DNA of 11,806 bases from an uncultured Pseudogracilibacillus sp. (GTDB lineage Bacteria > Bacillota > Bacilli > Bacillales > Amphibacillaceae), in contig CALGOZ010000114.1 in the NCBI GenBank assembly GCA_937960785.1, forward strand, positions 1-11,806. The letters are read 5' to 3'. The position numbers and the translations under genes are program-made. Each line of letters starts with the position of its first letter. Positions within the stretch are counted from its first letter, which is position 1. Under the pieces are notes generated by a model. It saw only the letters and a program-made list of their open reading frames with translations. It was not told the origin of the DNA and searched no databases. This document shows, one piece after another, positions 1 through 6,715 of this stretch.

Positions 1-2
1 AG

Positions 3-65
3 ACGGTGACAGCGGAAAGGTTGAAGCCGATTTTTAACGTAACCTTACCGGTAGACGGCACTTAA
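3..65 (+). CDS. Possible C-terminal end of a truncated plus-strand gene
   Basis: An open frame enters from the left edge and reads 20 codons to a TAA at 63-65, ending in the residues VTLPVDGT. It is open from the first available codon and would converge on valS. Twenty residues are too few to name a family, and a 20-codon open stretch can occur by chance. The other two plus frames close within the first 40 bases, and I found no start codon with a ribosome binding site on the minus strand here. In B. subtilis folC follows valS on the same strand; no such start is visible. Confidence 0.3.
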   Translation, partial: TVTAERLKPIFNVTLPVDGT

Positions 66-83
66 AGTAATATTCAAGAAAAC

Positions 84-104
84 TTTCGTAAAGACTTTAC
101 GGAA
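84..104. repeat. Short near-perfect palindrome
   Basis: CGTAAAG (87-93) and CTTTACG (95-101) are exact inverted repeats around one central A. The symmetry extends outward to TTT and GAA with one mismatch. A second AT-only dyad, CTTTTAA/TTAAAAG, lies at 112-118/124-130. Neither has a T-tract. The one-base centre suits a protein-binding dyad better than an RNA hairpin, but no promoter is evident beside it. Confidence 0.4.
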
Positions 105-150
105 CAACGTGCTTTTAAAATTATTAAAAGTCGAATAAATGTCAATAAAA

Positions 151-196
151 TAATCCCCTAAAGAAGCATAAAAACTGCCGTATCTTTAGGGGATTA
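151..196 (-). terminator. Rho-independent terminator after valS
   Basis: A perfect 14-bp inverted repeat, TAATCCCCTAAAGA at 151-164 and its complement at 183-196, encloses an 18-base loop. It lies 13 bases beyond the valS stop codon. Read on the minus strand the stem is followed by TTTTATT. A weaker T-rich run follows on the plus strand, so it may also stop a convergent gene from the left. Confidence 0.85.
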
Positions 197-209
197 ATTT
201 ATTCAAGGT

Positions 210-2855
210 TTATTTTCGTAATTGTTCGAGTCGTTGTTGTACACGATCTCGATTTTCGATATACTCTTTTTCTTTCTGTCGTTCGGCTTCGACAATTTCT
301 TCAGGAGCATTATTTACGAAACCTTCATTCGATAACTTACGCTGCACGAGGGCTACTTCTGACTCCCACTTTTCTAATTCTTTTTCGAGTCGGGCGATCT
401 CTTTTTCGACATCGATTAGACCTTCAAGAGGTAAGTAAACTTCAGCGCCAGTGACGACAGCTGTCATCGCCTCTTCTGGTGCTGTTGCATTTAGATCGAT
501 TGTTAATGAACTCGTATTACAAAAACGTTCGAGGTAGTTTCGATTTTTCTCTAAATGTTCAAGGGCCATTTCATTCGCTGGCTGAAGGATCATTTCAACT
601 TTACGCGACATTGGCGTATCAACTTCAGCTCGAATATTTCGAACGGAGCGAATCACATCCATAATAAGGCGCATTTCTTTAACCGCATCTTCGTCGTGGT
701 ATGCTTTATTTGGTTCTGGCCATTTTTGTACTGTAATTGAATCTCCTTCGTGCGGTAGCTTCTGCCAAATCTCTTCGGTTACAAAAGGCATATACGGGTG
801 CAACATACGTAACGTTTGGTCGAGAACATGGGCTAAAACAGAACGAGTCGTTTTCTTCCGATCCTCATCTTCTCCATATAGAGGTAACTTTGCCATTTCG
901 ATATACCAGTCACAGAAGTCATCCCAAATGAAGTTGTATAAGTAACGGCCCGCTTCACCGAATTCATACTTATCGGTATTGTATGTGACATGTTCGATCG
1001 TCTCATTTAAACGGGTTAAAATCCATTTATCCGGCAACGATAACTCACCCGAAAGATCAATTTCGTCATAGGTTAAGCCGTCCATATTCATAATCGCAAA
1101 ACGGGATGCGTTCCAAATTTTATTTACAAAGTTCCAAGTTGATTCCACACGTTCCCAACTGAAACGCAAATCTTGACCCGGAGTCGATCCAGTTAGTAAG
1201 AAATAGCGTAAAGAATCGGCTCCGTACTTTTCAATGACATCCATCGGGTCGACACCGTTACCTAAAGACTTACTCATCTTACGTCCCTCTTCGTCACGAA
1301 TTAGTCCGTGGATTAGTACGTCTTTAAACGGACGCTCCCCTGTAAACTCTAACGATTGGAAAATCATGCGCGCAACCCAGAAGAAAATAATATCATATCC
1401 AGTTACGAGCACATCCGTCGGGAAATAACGGCGGAAATCTTTACTGTTTTCATTCGGCCAACCCATCGTAGAAAACGGCCATAATGCAGATGAGAACCAG
1501 GTATCGAGGACGTCTTCATCTTGACGCCAGTTTTCAATATCTTCTGGTTCCTCACGCCCGACATATACTTCACCGGTTTCTTTATGATACCAAGCTGGAA
1601 TACGGTGCCCCCACCATAATTGACGAGAGATACACCAATCACGAATGTTTTCCATCCAGTGTAAATATGTCTGTTCAAAACGCTCGGGAACAAAGTTTAC
1701 CTTGTCCTCAGTCTTCTGTAGTTCGATTACCTTTTTCGCTAAAGGTTCCATTTTAACGAACCATTGGGTAGACAAGTATGGCTCGACTACGGCGCCACTT
1801 CGCTCAGAATGCCCAACTTGGTGAACGTGATCTTCAATTTTAAAGAGAACACCTTCTTCTTGTAAATCGTTAACGATTTGCTCGCGACATTCAAAACGAT
1901 CCATACCTTCGTATTTACCAGCATTTTCATTCATCGTACCATCTTCATTCATCACAAGGACACGAGGCAGATTGTGGCGGTTTCCGATTTCAAAGTCGTT
2001 TGGATCGTGGGCTGGTGTTATTTTTACCGCTCCGGAACCGAACTCCATATCGACATAGTCATCAGCAACGATTGGGATCTCTCGACCGACGATTGGTAGC
2101 ACGACCGTCTTCCCGATTAAATCTTTATAACGTTCATCATCAGGATGAACAGCGACGGCTGTATCACCTAACATCGTCTCAGGTCGTGTTGTAGCAATTT
2201 CAATATATTCATCGCTATCTTTAATCGGATAACGCATATGATAAAATTTACCCTTTACTTCTTCATATTCTACTTCAATATCCGATAGGGCTGTCTTCGT
2301 TACAGGATCCCAGTTAATAATATATTCTCCACGGTAAATTAATCCTTTTTCATATAAACGAACGAAAACTTCTTTTACCGCTTCGGATAAACCCTCATCT
2401 AAAGTAAAGCGTTCACGCGTATAATCGAGGCTTAAACCTAATTTACCCCACTGCTCGCGAATATGGTCGGCGTATTCTTCTTTCCACTCCCATACTGTTT
2501 CGATAAACTTTTTACGACCTAGATCATAACGGCTTTTCCCTTCTTTTTTCAACTCTGCTTCAACGACTGCTTGGGTCGCAATTCCAGCATGGTCCATTCC
2601 CGGAAGCCATAACACATCGTAGCCTTGCATTCGTTTCATACGGGAAATTGTGTCCTGCATCGTCGTATCCCAAGCATGTCCTAAATGAAGTCGACCAGTC
2701 ACGTTCGGCGGAGGAATAACAATCGAAAAAGGCTTTTTCGATTTATCCCCTTTTGCTTCAAAGTAATTACCTTCTAGCCAAAAACTGTAACAATCAGCTT
2801 CGATTTCTTTATGATTGTATTTCGGCGCTAATTCTGTCGTACGTTCTTCCTTCAT
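210..2855 (-). CDS. valS: Valine--tRNA ligase
   Basis: Class I aminoacyl-tRNA synthetase that charges tRNA-Val with valine in the cytoplasm. At 881 residues it has full family length. The PPPNVTGRLHLGH block carries the HIGH-type signature (HLGH, residues 57-60). The CP1 editing domain contains TTRPETMLGD (222-231) and GSGAVKITPAHDPNDFE (273-289). The KMSKS loop is at 526-530. The last 65 or so residues are a charged coiled coil with LEKELEKWE, the usual ValRS C-terminal tRNA-binding arm. The ATG at 2855-2853 has AAGGAGG at 2869-2863, seven bases away, which settles the start. Upstream lie a T-box leader and its own promoter, so expression should rise when uncharged tRNA-Val accumulates. A strong terminator follows. 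The gene looks intact. Confidence 0.98.
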   Translation of the reverse strand: MKEERTTELAPKYNHKEIEADCYSFWLEGNYFEAKGDKSKKPFSIVIPPPNVTGRLHLGHAWDTTMQDTISRMKRMQGYDVLWLPGMDHAGIATQAVVEAELKKEGKSRYDLGRKKFIETVWEWKEEYADHIREQWGKLGLSLDYTRERFTLDEGLSEAVKEVFVRLYEKGLIYRGEYIINWDPVTKTALSDIEVEYEEVKGKFYHMRYPIKDSDEYIEIATTRPETMLGDTAVAVHPDDERYKDLIGKTVVLPIVGREIPIVADDYVDMEFGSGAVKITPAHDPNDFEIGNRHNLPRVLVMNEDGTMNENAGKYEGMDRFECREQIVNDLQEEGVLFKIEDHVHQVGHSERSGAVVEPYLSTQWFVKMEPLAKKVIELQKTEDKVNFVPERFEQTYLHWMENIRDWCISRQLWWGHRIPAWYHKETGEVYVGREEPEDIENWRQDEDVLDTWFSSALWPFSTMGWPNENSKDFRRYFPTDVLVTGYDIIFFWVARMIFQSLEFTGERPFKDVLIHGLIRDEEGRKMSKSLGNGVDPMDVIEKYGADSLRYFLLTGSTPGQDLRFSWERVESTWNFVNKIWNASRFAIMNMDGLTYDEIDLSGELSLPDKWILTRLNETIEHVTYNTDKYEFGEAGRYLYNFIWDDFCDWYIEMAKLPLYGEDEDRKKTTRSVLAHVLDQTLRMLHPYMPFVTEEIWQKLPHEGDSITVQKWPEPNKAYHDEDAVKEMRLIMDVIRSVRNIRAEVDTPMSRKVEMILQPANEMALEHLEKNRNYLERFCNTSSLTIDLNATAPEEAMTAVVTGAEVYLPLEGLIDVEKEIARLEKELEKWESEVALVQRKLSNEGFVNNAPEEIVEAERQKEKEYIENRDRVQQRLEQLRK

Positions 2856-2870
2856 TTCGAAACCTCCTTA

Positions 2871-2910
2871 TAAAAATAAAAAACTTTTCATCCAATAAAG
2901 GACGAAAAGT
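2871..2910 (-). terminator. T-box leader terminator (attenuator)
   Basis: On the minus strand ACTTTTCGTCC (2910-2900) pairs with GGATGAAAAGT (2893-2883) around a six-base loop. This gives an 11-bp stem with one G-U pair, followed by TTTTTATTTTT. It sits directly downstream of the conserved T-box sequence and ends just before the valS ribosome binding site, as expected for the attenuator that forms when tRNA-Val is charged. Confidence 0.93.
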
Positions 2911-3140
2911 TATACTTTCGCGGTACCACCTTTGTTCGCGCATAATGATTTTATCGTTTGCGCGCCACTTCATAAAATAACGGCTCTGCCGGCTTCTTCT
3001 ACTTAATAGTTCAAAGAAGCTGTATCAAGGGCGACCTTCTAAGCGTTATTTTGAAAAACTTTCACCAAATGTTTTTCTCTCTGTGAAAATAAGTGGCTTA
3101 TACTCTTCCCTATCATCACATTTAACTTATAAAGTTATCA
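2911..3140 (-). promoter_or_regulatory. T-box riboswitch (tRNA-Val sensing) of valS
   Basis: The minus strand carries AAAGGTGGTACCGCG at 2934-2920, the antiterminator T-box whose TGGT region pairs with the acceptor end of uncharged tRNA. Upstream is a long structured leader with a GGGAAGAGTA element around 3108-3099 that resembles the Stem I AGTA-box region. A GTC triplet at 3035-3033, within GAAGGTCGCC on the 3' side of Stem I, is the likely valine specifier codon. Position in front of valS agrees with that specificity. The exact Stem I pairing was not computed. Confidence 0.93.
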
Positions 3141-3146
3141 TTATGT

Positions 3147-3175
3147 ATTTTAAGCTGTATTATGTATATTTGCAA
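3147..3175 (-). promoter_or_regulatory. Sigma-A-type promoter of the valS T-box transcript
   Basis: On the minus strand TTGCAA (3175-3170) and TAAAAT (3152-3147) are separated by exactly 17 bases. Transcription would start near 3140, just before the T-box Stem I. The -35 matches four of six consensus bases and the -10 five of six. Confidence 0.7.
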
Positions 3176-3244
3176 CTTTCTTTATCATTTTAGCACGTTT
3201 CCGGGCCTTTCATACATAAGATATAAGAAGAAAGGGTGGAAAAG

Positions 3245-3424
3245 ATGTATCGTTATCGACTTCCGAATTGGCTTTATAAAGTCGTCTGTGTAATCGAACG
3301 AGCGATTTTACCGATATTAATTTTTCAGCTTATTCGTACGTTATTTCTGACGACGACCCTCGATTTGATTTTGCTCTGTTTGTTAATTATGCTTTTTATC
3401 GTTTTTTATTTAGAATGGCTTTAA
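3245..3424 (+). CDS. Small membrane protein of unknown function
   Basis: Fifty-nine residues from the ATG at 3245. AAAGGGTGG (3230-3238) sits six bases before it. The frame stays open to a GTG at 3236, but that codon lies inside the ribosome binding site, so the ATG is preferred. The N-terminus is basic and aromatic (MYRYRLPNWLYK). Two hydrophobic segments follow at about residues 13-30 and 36-58, the second ending in YLEWL. This predicts a two-pass or hairpin membrane protein with no catalytic motif. It diverges from the valS T-box promoter and converges on spoVID. In B. subtilis ysxE, a coat-kinase-like gene, occupies the interval between spoVID and valS. I do not recognise a named family. 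The good ribosome binding site and coherent hydrophobic profile argue that it is real. Confidence 0.65.
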   Translation: MYRYRLPNWLYKVVCVIERAILPILIFQLIRTLFLTTTLDLILLCLLIMLFIVFYLEWL

Positions 3425-3470
3425 CCGTCTCCTATATTTACACAAAGGAAACGATTAAAGCCATATTTTT
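3415..3470. terminator. Shared terminator stem between the small ORF and spoVID
   Basis: Arms 3415-3432 and 3447-3464 form an 18-bp stem with a 14-base loop. As plus-strand RNA two positions are C-A mismatches; as minus-strand RNA the same positions are G-U pairs, so the fold is stronger in the spoVID direction. A T-tract (ATTTTTTC) follows only on the plus strand. The left arm contains the stop codon of the small membrane protein gene. It probably serves both convergent genes. Confidence 0.7.
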
Positions 3471-4643
3471 TCACTCTGTAAGTATTCGCTCACGAATCAT
3501 AATTAATTGTCCTTCTTCAAGTTGTTCCCCTGATAAGTTGTTATCCTTTAATAATTGCAATACAGGTATTTCGTAACGTTTGGCAATCGACTCAACGGAG
3601 TCATTCGGTTGAGCAATATAGATTGTCACTTGGGTGTAGGACTCCGTCTCGGAAGTGAATAATTCTGTTAAAAAGGATACCCCTTTAATCTCTTCTTCCT
3701 CTTCCTCACTTTCACTAAGTTCGATTTGCATTTCATCCTGTTCTAGGGCTTCTTTTGCTTCAAGTTCTTCTTCGACTTCTTCTTTTTCATCGGTTTGTTC
3801 CATTTCCACTTCTGTTTGTGCTTCAACTATTTGCTCTTCTTCTATCGATACTTCCTCTGTTTCTACCTCTTGGGTCGCCTCTTCTCGATCCCTTTCTATC
3901 TTTTCTTTTGCAGCTAGAGGTTCTCCTTGATTAGTTACTTCTGAACTTTTTATTAAGCGAAGGCGTTGAGCTTCTTCTTTTTCGTGAGTTTTTGTTTCGC
4001 GTTCTTTTTCTTCTTCATTTACTTCTACTTCTGTTGTTGCTTCTTCTTTTCGTGATAAAGCTTCCGTTGTATCCTCAGGTTCAATTGGTGTATCTTCCTG
4101 CATCGGTCGTGTATAACTTGTGAAATGCTCATGCGTTGAGGATTCCTTTTCTTCATCTTGTGCTACTAGTTCCCTTGTCTCCTTTGATTTTTGTCCGGCG
4201 CTTTCGGGTTGGATTCCATGAATATGTAGAGCTGCAGTGATTTGTAACGTATCAGCGCTCGGTATTTCATAATCGAAGGAATCGACAGTGACATACACTT
4301 CTTCTATCGCTTGGACCCGCTCTTTCGTCACGGAAATTTCAACAGGAAAACGATGGGTAAAATTAGCAAGACCATTTTCTGAAAATATTACCTTTTCTAT
4401 GAGTTGGTCTCGATTCGACATTACTTCTTCTCCGGTAGTCGGCTGTTGATAGGAAAACTTCGGACGATATTCTCCTACGAGAATAATAATACCGCGAATT
4501 TGTATATAATCTTCGTAGGAATGAATAATAATATCCGGGTCGATAGCGACAGAAACCATTTCTTCTATCGATTCTTCATGGCGGAAAGATAGACGCTCAT
4601 TTAATTCGATTGTTAATGTTTGCTCATTATGTTTCAATCGCAA
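3471..4643 (-). CDS. spoVID: Stage VI sporulation protein D, spore coat encasement hub
   Basis: SpoVID is a mother-cell protein that lets coat layers wrap around the forespore and recruits SafA. The N-terminal domain (residues about 8-145) matches the family: FRHEESIEEMVSVAIDPDI, then IQIRGIIILVGEY. The middle (about 150-320) is a low-complexity linker very rich in Glu, including a run of six in ESEEEEEEIK. A C-terminal LysM domain (about 340-386) reads VTIYIAQPNDSVESIAKRYE and ends in GQLIMI. At 390 residues it is shorter than the B. subtilis protein (about 575), mainly in the linker. The start is a TTG. AAAGGA (4653-4648) is only four bases from the TTG at 4643 and ten from a second TTG at 4637, so the protein may be two residues shorter. 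A sigma-E-like promoter lies directly upstream. In B. subtilis spoVID also follows the hem cluster. Confidence 0.92.
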   Translation of the reverse strand: MRLKHNEQTLTIELNERLSFRHEESIEEMVSVAIDPDIIIHSYEDYIQIRGIIILVGEYRPKFSYQQPTTGEEVMSNRDQLIEKVIFSENGLANFTHRFPVEISVTKERVQAIEEVYVTVDSFDYEIPSADTLQITAALHIHGIQPESAGQKSKETRELVAQDEEKESSTHEHFTSYTRPMQEDTPIEPEDTTEALSRKEEATTEVEVNEEEKERETKTHEKEEAQRLRLIKSSEVTNQGEPLAAKEKIERDREEATQEVETEEVSIEEEQIVEAQTEVEMEQTDEKEEVEEELEAKEALEQDEMQIELSESEEEEEEIKGVSFLTELFTSETESYTQVTIYIAQPNDSVESIAKRYEIPVLQLLKDNNLSGEQLEEGQLIMIRERILTE

Positions 4644-4668
4644 TCATTCCTTTCTCTTACTATATGAA

Positions 4669-4698
4669 ACTATATGAGCAAACACCGATGATTATGAC
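4669..4698 (-). promoter_or_regulatory. Probable sigma-E promoter of spoVID
   Basis: On the minus strand GTCATAAT (4698-4691) and CATATAGT (4676-4669) are 14 bases apart. This is close to the sigma-E pattern of a KMATATT-like -35, about 14 bases, and a CATACAnT-like -10. It sits in the 59-base gap between the HemC-like gene and spoVID and would start transcription near 4661. A second CATATAGT copy occurs at 4666-4659 but lacks a properly spaced -35. B. subtilis spoVID is known to be sigma-E dependent. Confidence 0.6.
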
Positions 4699-4702
4699 AA
4701 GG

Positions 4703-5650
4703 TTATTGAAACTTATGGGCATATTGTAAAACGAGCGCTTCTTTTGCTCTTTCGATCATATCTCCTGCTCCTTGGGATAATGCTTCATCGACCGCTTTCT
4801 TTGCTACTTCTTCTGGGTCGTTACCTGTTACATTTACTTTTAATAATTCTGTTCCGTCAATTGCACAAACAGAACCTTGTAACGTAATTTCCTTAGCTTC
4901 TGTTGTCGCATAGGCACTAATCGGTGCGATGTAATCTTCATCGAGTAAACGAACAAATTCGCGCTCTGTTTTGACGTTTATTGCTGTTTCTTCATCGTTG
5001 ATTGTCTGTAACATTTCGATTAGCTTCCGATCGTTGCTACGACATTTTACCGCAAGAGCCCCCTGTGCTACTTCGGGTAATAACGTTTCGACTTCGATAT
5101 ATTGCGTAATTAATTCAAGCAAATTTAATTTCGTTAAATCCATTACAGAAAGGATAATTCCATCATAAGCTCCCCGACGTAATTGCTCAATTTCAGAATG
5201 AATGAATTGCTCCATTACAACCGGGCGTAAATGTGGATAAGTTGCCTTTAAAAAAGCGGAAACCCTTGGATTTACCGTCCCTATGATTGCCCCTTCTGGT
5301 AATTGATCTAAAGGTATATGTGTCCGGCCGATATACGCATGACGTGAATCCATTCTTTTTGGAAAAGTTGCAAGGACAAAACAATCTTGTAAATATAAGG
5401 AAGCATCAGTCAAAGGAAAAACAGCAAGATCAATTTCCTTCTGTTTTAACGAATGTTGTATATTAAAGTTCAACTTACGACTCGGAAACAAATGCCGTTC
5501 ATAGTAAGGAACGACTGGTGTCGCGCTTGTATGAATTGTTTTAATTTCGAAGGTTGCCCTTAATCCTTGCGCTTTTAACCGTTCTATCAAAGCATATCCT
5601 TGTTTCAGGGCCAGTTCATTGTTACAAGTGCCGACAACAATCTTTTCCAT
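4703..5650 (-). CDS. HemC-like (hydroxymethylbilane synthase fold) protein lacking catalytic residues
   Basis: The 315-residue sequence aligns end to end with HemC, which joins four porphobilinogens in heme synthesis. Fold landmarks are kept: IVVGT at the N-terminus, IDLAVFPLTD (73-82), LPEGAIIGT (117-125), GAYDGIIL (160-167), LPEVAQGALAVKCR (191-204) and APISAYA (242-248). Key residues are not. The cofactor-bearing Cys (E. coli C242, in GGCQVPI) is Tyr240 here. Arg11, Arg132, Arg149 and Arg155 equivalents are Cys8, Val130, Glu147 and Glu153, and Lys83 is Thr81. Asp84 (Asp82) and Arg131 (Arg129) remain. It cannot carry the dipyrromethane cofactor in the known way, so normal HemC activity is unlikely. 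The frame is intact with a consensus ribosome binding site: AAGGAG (5665-5660) lies nine bases before this ATG and directly abuts an upstream ATG at 5659, so 5650 is preferred. Neighbouring hemA, X, D, B and L are absent. Confidence 0.85.
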   Translation of the reverse strand: MEKIVVGTCNNELALKQGYALIERLKAQGLRATFEIKTIHTSATPVVPYYERHLFPSRKLNFNIQHSLKQKEIDLAVFPLTDASLYLQDCFVLATFPKRMDSRHAYIGRTHIPLDQLPEGAIIGTVNPRVSAFLKATYPHLRPVVMEQFIHSEIEQLRRGAYDGIILSVMDLTKLNLLELITQYIEVETLLPEVAQGALAVKCRSNDRKLIEMLQTINDEETAINVKTEREFVRLLDEDYIAPISAYATTEAKEITLQGSVCAIDGTELLKVNVTGNDPEEVAKKAVDEALSQGAGDMIERAKEALVLQYAHKFQ

Positions 5651-5720
5651 CGGTATCATCTCCTTAGTTGTTCCGCTGATCGTTTATTAGTGGCAATTTG
5701 TTTTAATAGCACTTACTTTT

Positions 5721-5749
5721 ATTGTAAACTTTTACAGTTTTACTGTCTA
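5721..5749 (-). promoter_or_regulatory. Sigma-A-type promoter of the HemC-like gene with a dyad
   Basis: On the minus strand TAGACA (5749-5744) and TACAAT (5726-5721) are 17 bases apart, each one base off consensus. The dyad TGTAAA-N2-TTTACA at 5723-5736 overlaps the -10 and the spacer, a usual place for a repressor site. The leader from the predicted start to the gene is about 65 bases with no obvious terminator. Confidence 0.65.
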
Positions 5750-5827
5750 TAAAATGAACTGAGTCACTGATTTTTTAAGAAAGGACGTAGTGTTCTTCTC
5801 CAACTAAAAACTTACACAATTTAAAAC

Positions 5828-5855
5828 TTTACAAAAACATAGTTAATGATAAGAT
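5828..5855 (+). promoter_or_regulatory. Candidate promoter for the thiamine operon
   Basis: TTTACA (5828-5833) and TAAGAT (5850-5855) are 16 bases apart, which would give about 70 bases of leader before the riboswitch. A rival -10, TACAAT at 5908-5913, has no convincing -35. TATATT at 5928-5933 would start transcription too late to include the first riboswitch stem. The surrounding 5750-5930 is AT-rich and holds no gene that I can support. Confidence 0.35.
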
Positions 5856-5930
5856 AAAAGTAAATCATATATTTATAGATGAACAATTCATTCCGTCTTG
5901 ATATCTTTACAATTAAATAAAACTACATAT

Positions 5931-6026
5931 ATTTCACTAGGGGTGCTTGTGTTACAAGCTGAGATCGAAGTGGGACTTCGGGATTCTTATTACCTGATCT
6001 AGTTAGTACTAGCGAAGGGAAGTGGA
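5931..6026 (+). promoter_or_regulatory. TPP riboswitch aptamer (THI element)
   Basis: The conserved THI box is plain: AGGGGTGC (5939-5946), GCTGAGA (5958-5964), ACCTGATCT (5992-6000) and TACTAGCGAAGGGAAGT (6007-6023). CTTGT/ACAAG forms the small internal hairpin. TTCACT (5933-5938) pairs with AGTGGA (6021-6026) as the closing P1 stem. It binds thiamine pyrophosphate and lies 93 bases before tenI. The distal linker is GAAGTGGGACTTC, a GAAGT/ACTTC hairpin. Confidence 0.95.
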
Positions 6027-6086
6027 TTTTACGGGCATTTTTGTATGCAACGTAACCACTTCCTTTACTTTCGGGAGTGGTTTTTT
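6018..6086 (+). terminator. Riboswitch expression platform: antiterminator versus terminator
   Basis: CCACTTCC (6056-6063) can pair in two exclusive ways. With GGGAGTGG (6073-6080) it makes an 8-bp hairpin, one pair being G-U, followed by six Ts: the terminator. With GGAAGTGG (6018-6025) it makes a longer antiterminator, extended inward by TTACG/CGTAA and GCAT/ATGC. The 6021-6025 bases are also the 3' strand of aptamer stem P1. Bound TPP should therefore hold P1, free CCACTTCC and stop transcription before tenI. Confidence 0.85.
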
Positions 6087-6118
6087 ATTTTATATTTTGG
6101 AAAGGTGGTTGAGCCAAC

Positions 6119-6715
6119 GTGCTAATTCATGCGATTTCTACTGGAAAAGAGTCGGTCGATTCTTTCGTGCAAAAAGCTTCAGCAATCTATGATATCGTCG
6201 ACTTTATCCATATTCGCGAACGCAATTGGTCGGTGGCACAATATCGTGAAGCAATACAAGACTTACAAAAAATCGATAAACATTTACAAAAAATTGTGAT
6301 TAACGACCGCGTGGATGTTGCCTACATCCACAACGTACGTAACGTCCACCTGCCATCCCATAGTGTTCAACCCGAGGAAATGAACCGTTACTTCCCGACG
6401 CTATCCTACGGTGTATCGGTACATAGCATTGACGAGGCAATTGAAAAAGAAAGAAAAGGCGCAACTTATCTCATGTTTGGTCATATTTTTCCGACAAACT
6501 CTAAGCCAGGGCTTACTCCTCGAGGTTTAGAAAAATTGAAAAACGTAGTAAAGGCTGTCTCGATACCAGTGATTGCGATTGGTGGAATTACTCCTGAGAA
6601 AGTTTCCGAAATACGCCGTTGTGGTGCAAAAGGTGTCGCCATATTATCGGGAATTTTCTCCCACTCGAATCCTGAAAAAGCTGCTTTACAATATCATGAG
6701 TTCACCAAATATTAG
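6119..6715 (+). CDS. tenI: Thiazole tautomerase TenI
   Basis: TenI aromatizes the thiazole phosphate carboxylate made by ThiG before it is coupled to the pyrimidine. The 198-residue TIM-barrel protein resembles B. subtilis TenI: DFIHIRER (28-35), NDRVDVA (62-68), the short HLPS (77-80), SVHSIDEA (100-107), FGHIFPT (120-126) and IPVIAIGGITPE (149-160). His122, the residue known to act in TenI catalysis, is present at the same number. Close similarity to thiamine phosphate synthase ThiE means that role is the main alternative, but the FGH motif and the neighbours favour TenI. The start is a GTG with GGAAAGGTGG (6099-6108) ten bases upstream. It is the first gene after the TPP riboswitch. In B. 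subtilis tenA precedes tenI and thiO follows it; neither is present here. Confidence 0.88.
   Translation: MLIHAISTGKESVDSFVQKASAIYDIVDFIHIRERNWSVAQYREAIQDLQKIDKHLQKIVINDRVDVAYIHNVRNVHLPSHSVQPEEMNRYFPTLSYGVSVHSIDEAIEKERKGATYLMFGHIFPTNSKPGLTPRGLEKLKNVVKAVSIPVIAIGGITPEKVSEIRRCGAKGVAILSGIFSHSNPEKAALQYHEFTKY

Noticed and set aside
1403..1693. Minus-strand 96-codon open frame inside valS in another frame
   Set aside because: It lies wholly within the well-supported valS and has no family motif or ribosome binding site.
1484..1756. Plus-strand 90-codon frame antisense to valS
   Set aside because: Antisense shadow of a conserved gene with no start signal and no recognisable domain.
3655..3930. Plus-strand Ser-rich open frame antisense to spoVID
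   Set aside because: It is the complement of Glu-rich codons (GAA/GAG/GAT read as TTC/CTC/ATC shifted into TCx), has no ribosome binding site and mirrors a low-complexity gene.
4703..5650. Ordinary functional hemC
   Set aside because: The cofactor-binding Cys and most of the conserved Arg and Lys ligands are replaced, so a plain hydroxymethylbilane synthase call would mislead.
5928..5933. TATATT as the -10 of the thiamine operon
   Set aside because: It would start transcription near 5940, cutting off the 5' strand of riboswitch stem P1 (5933-5938).
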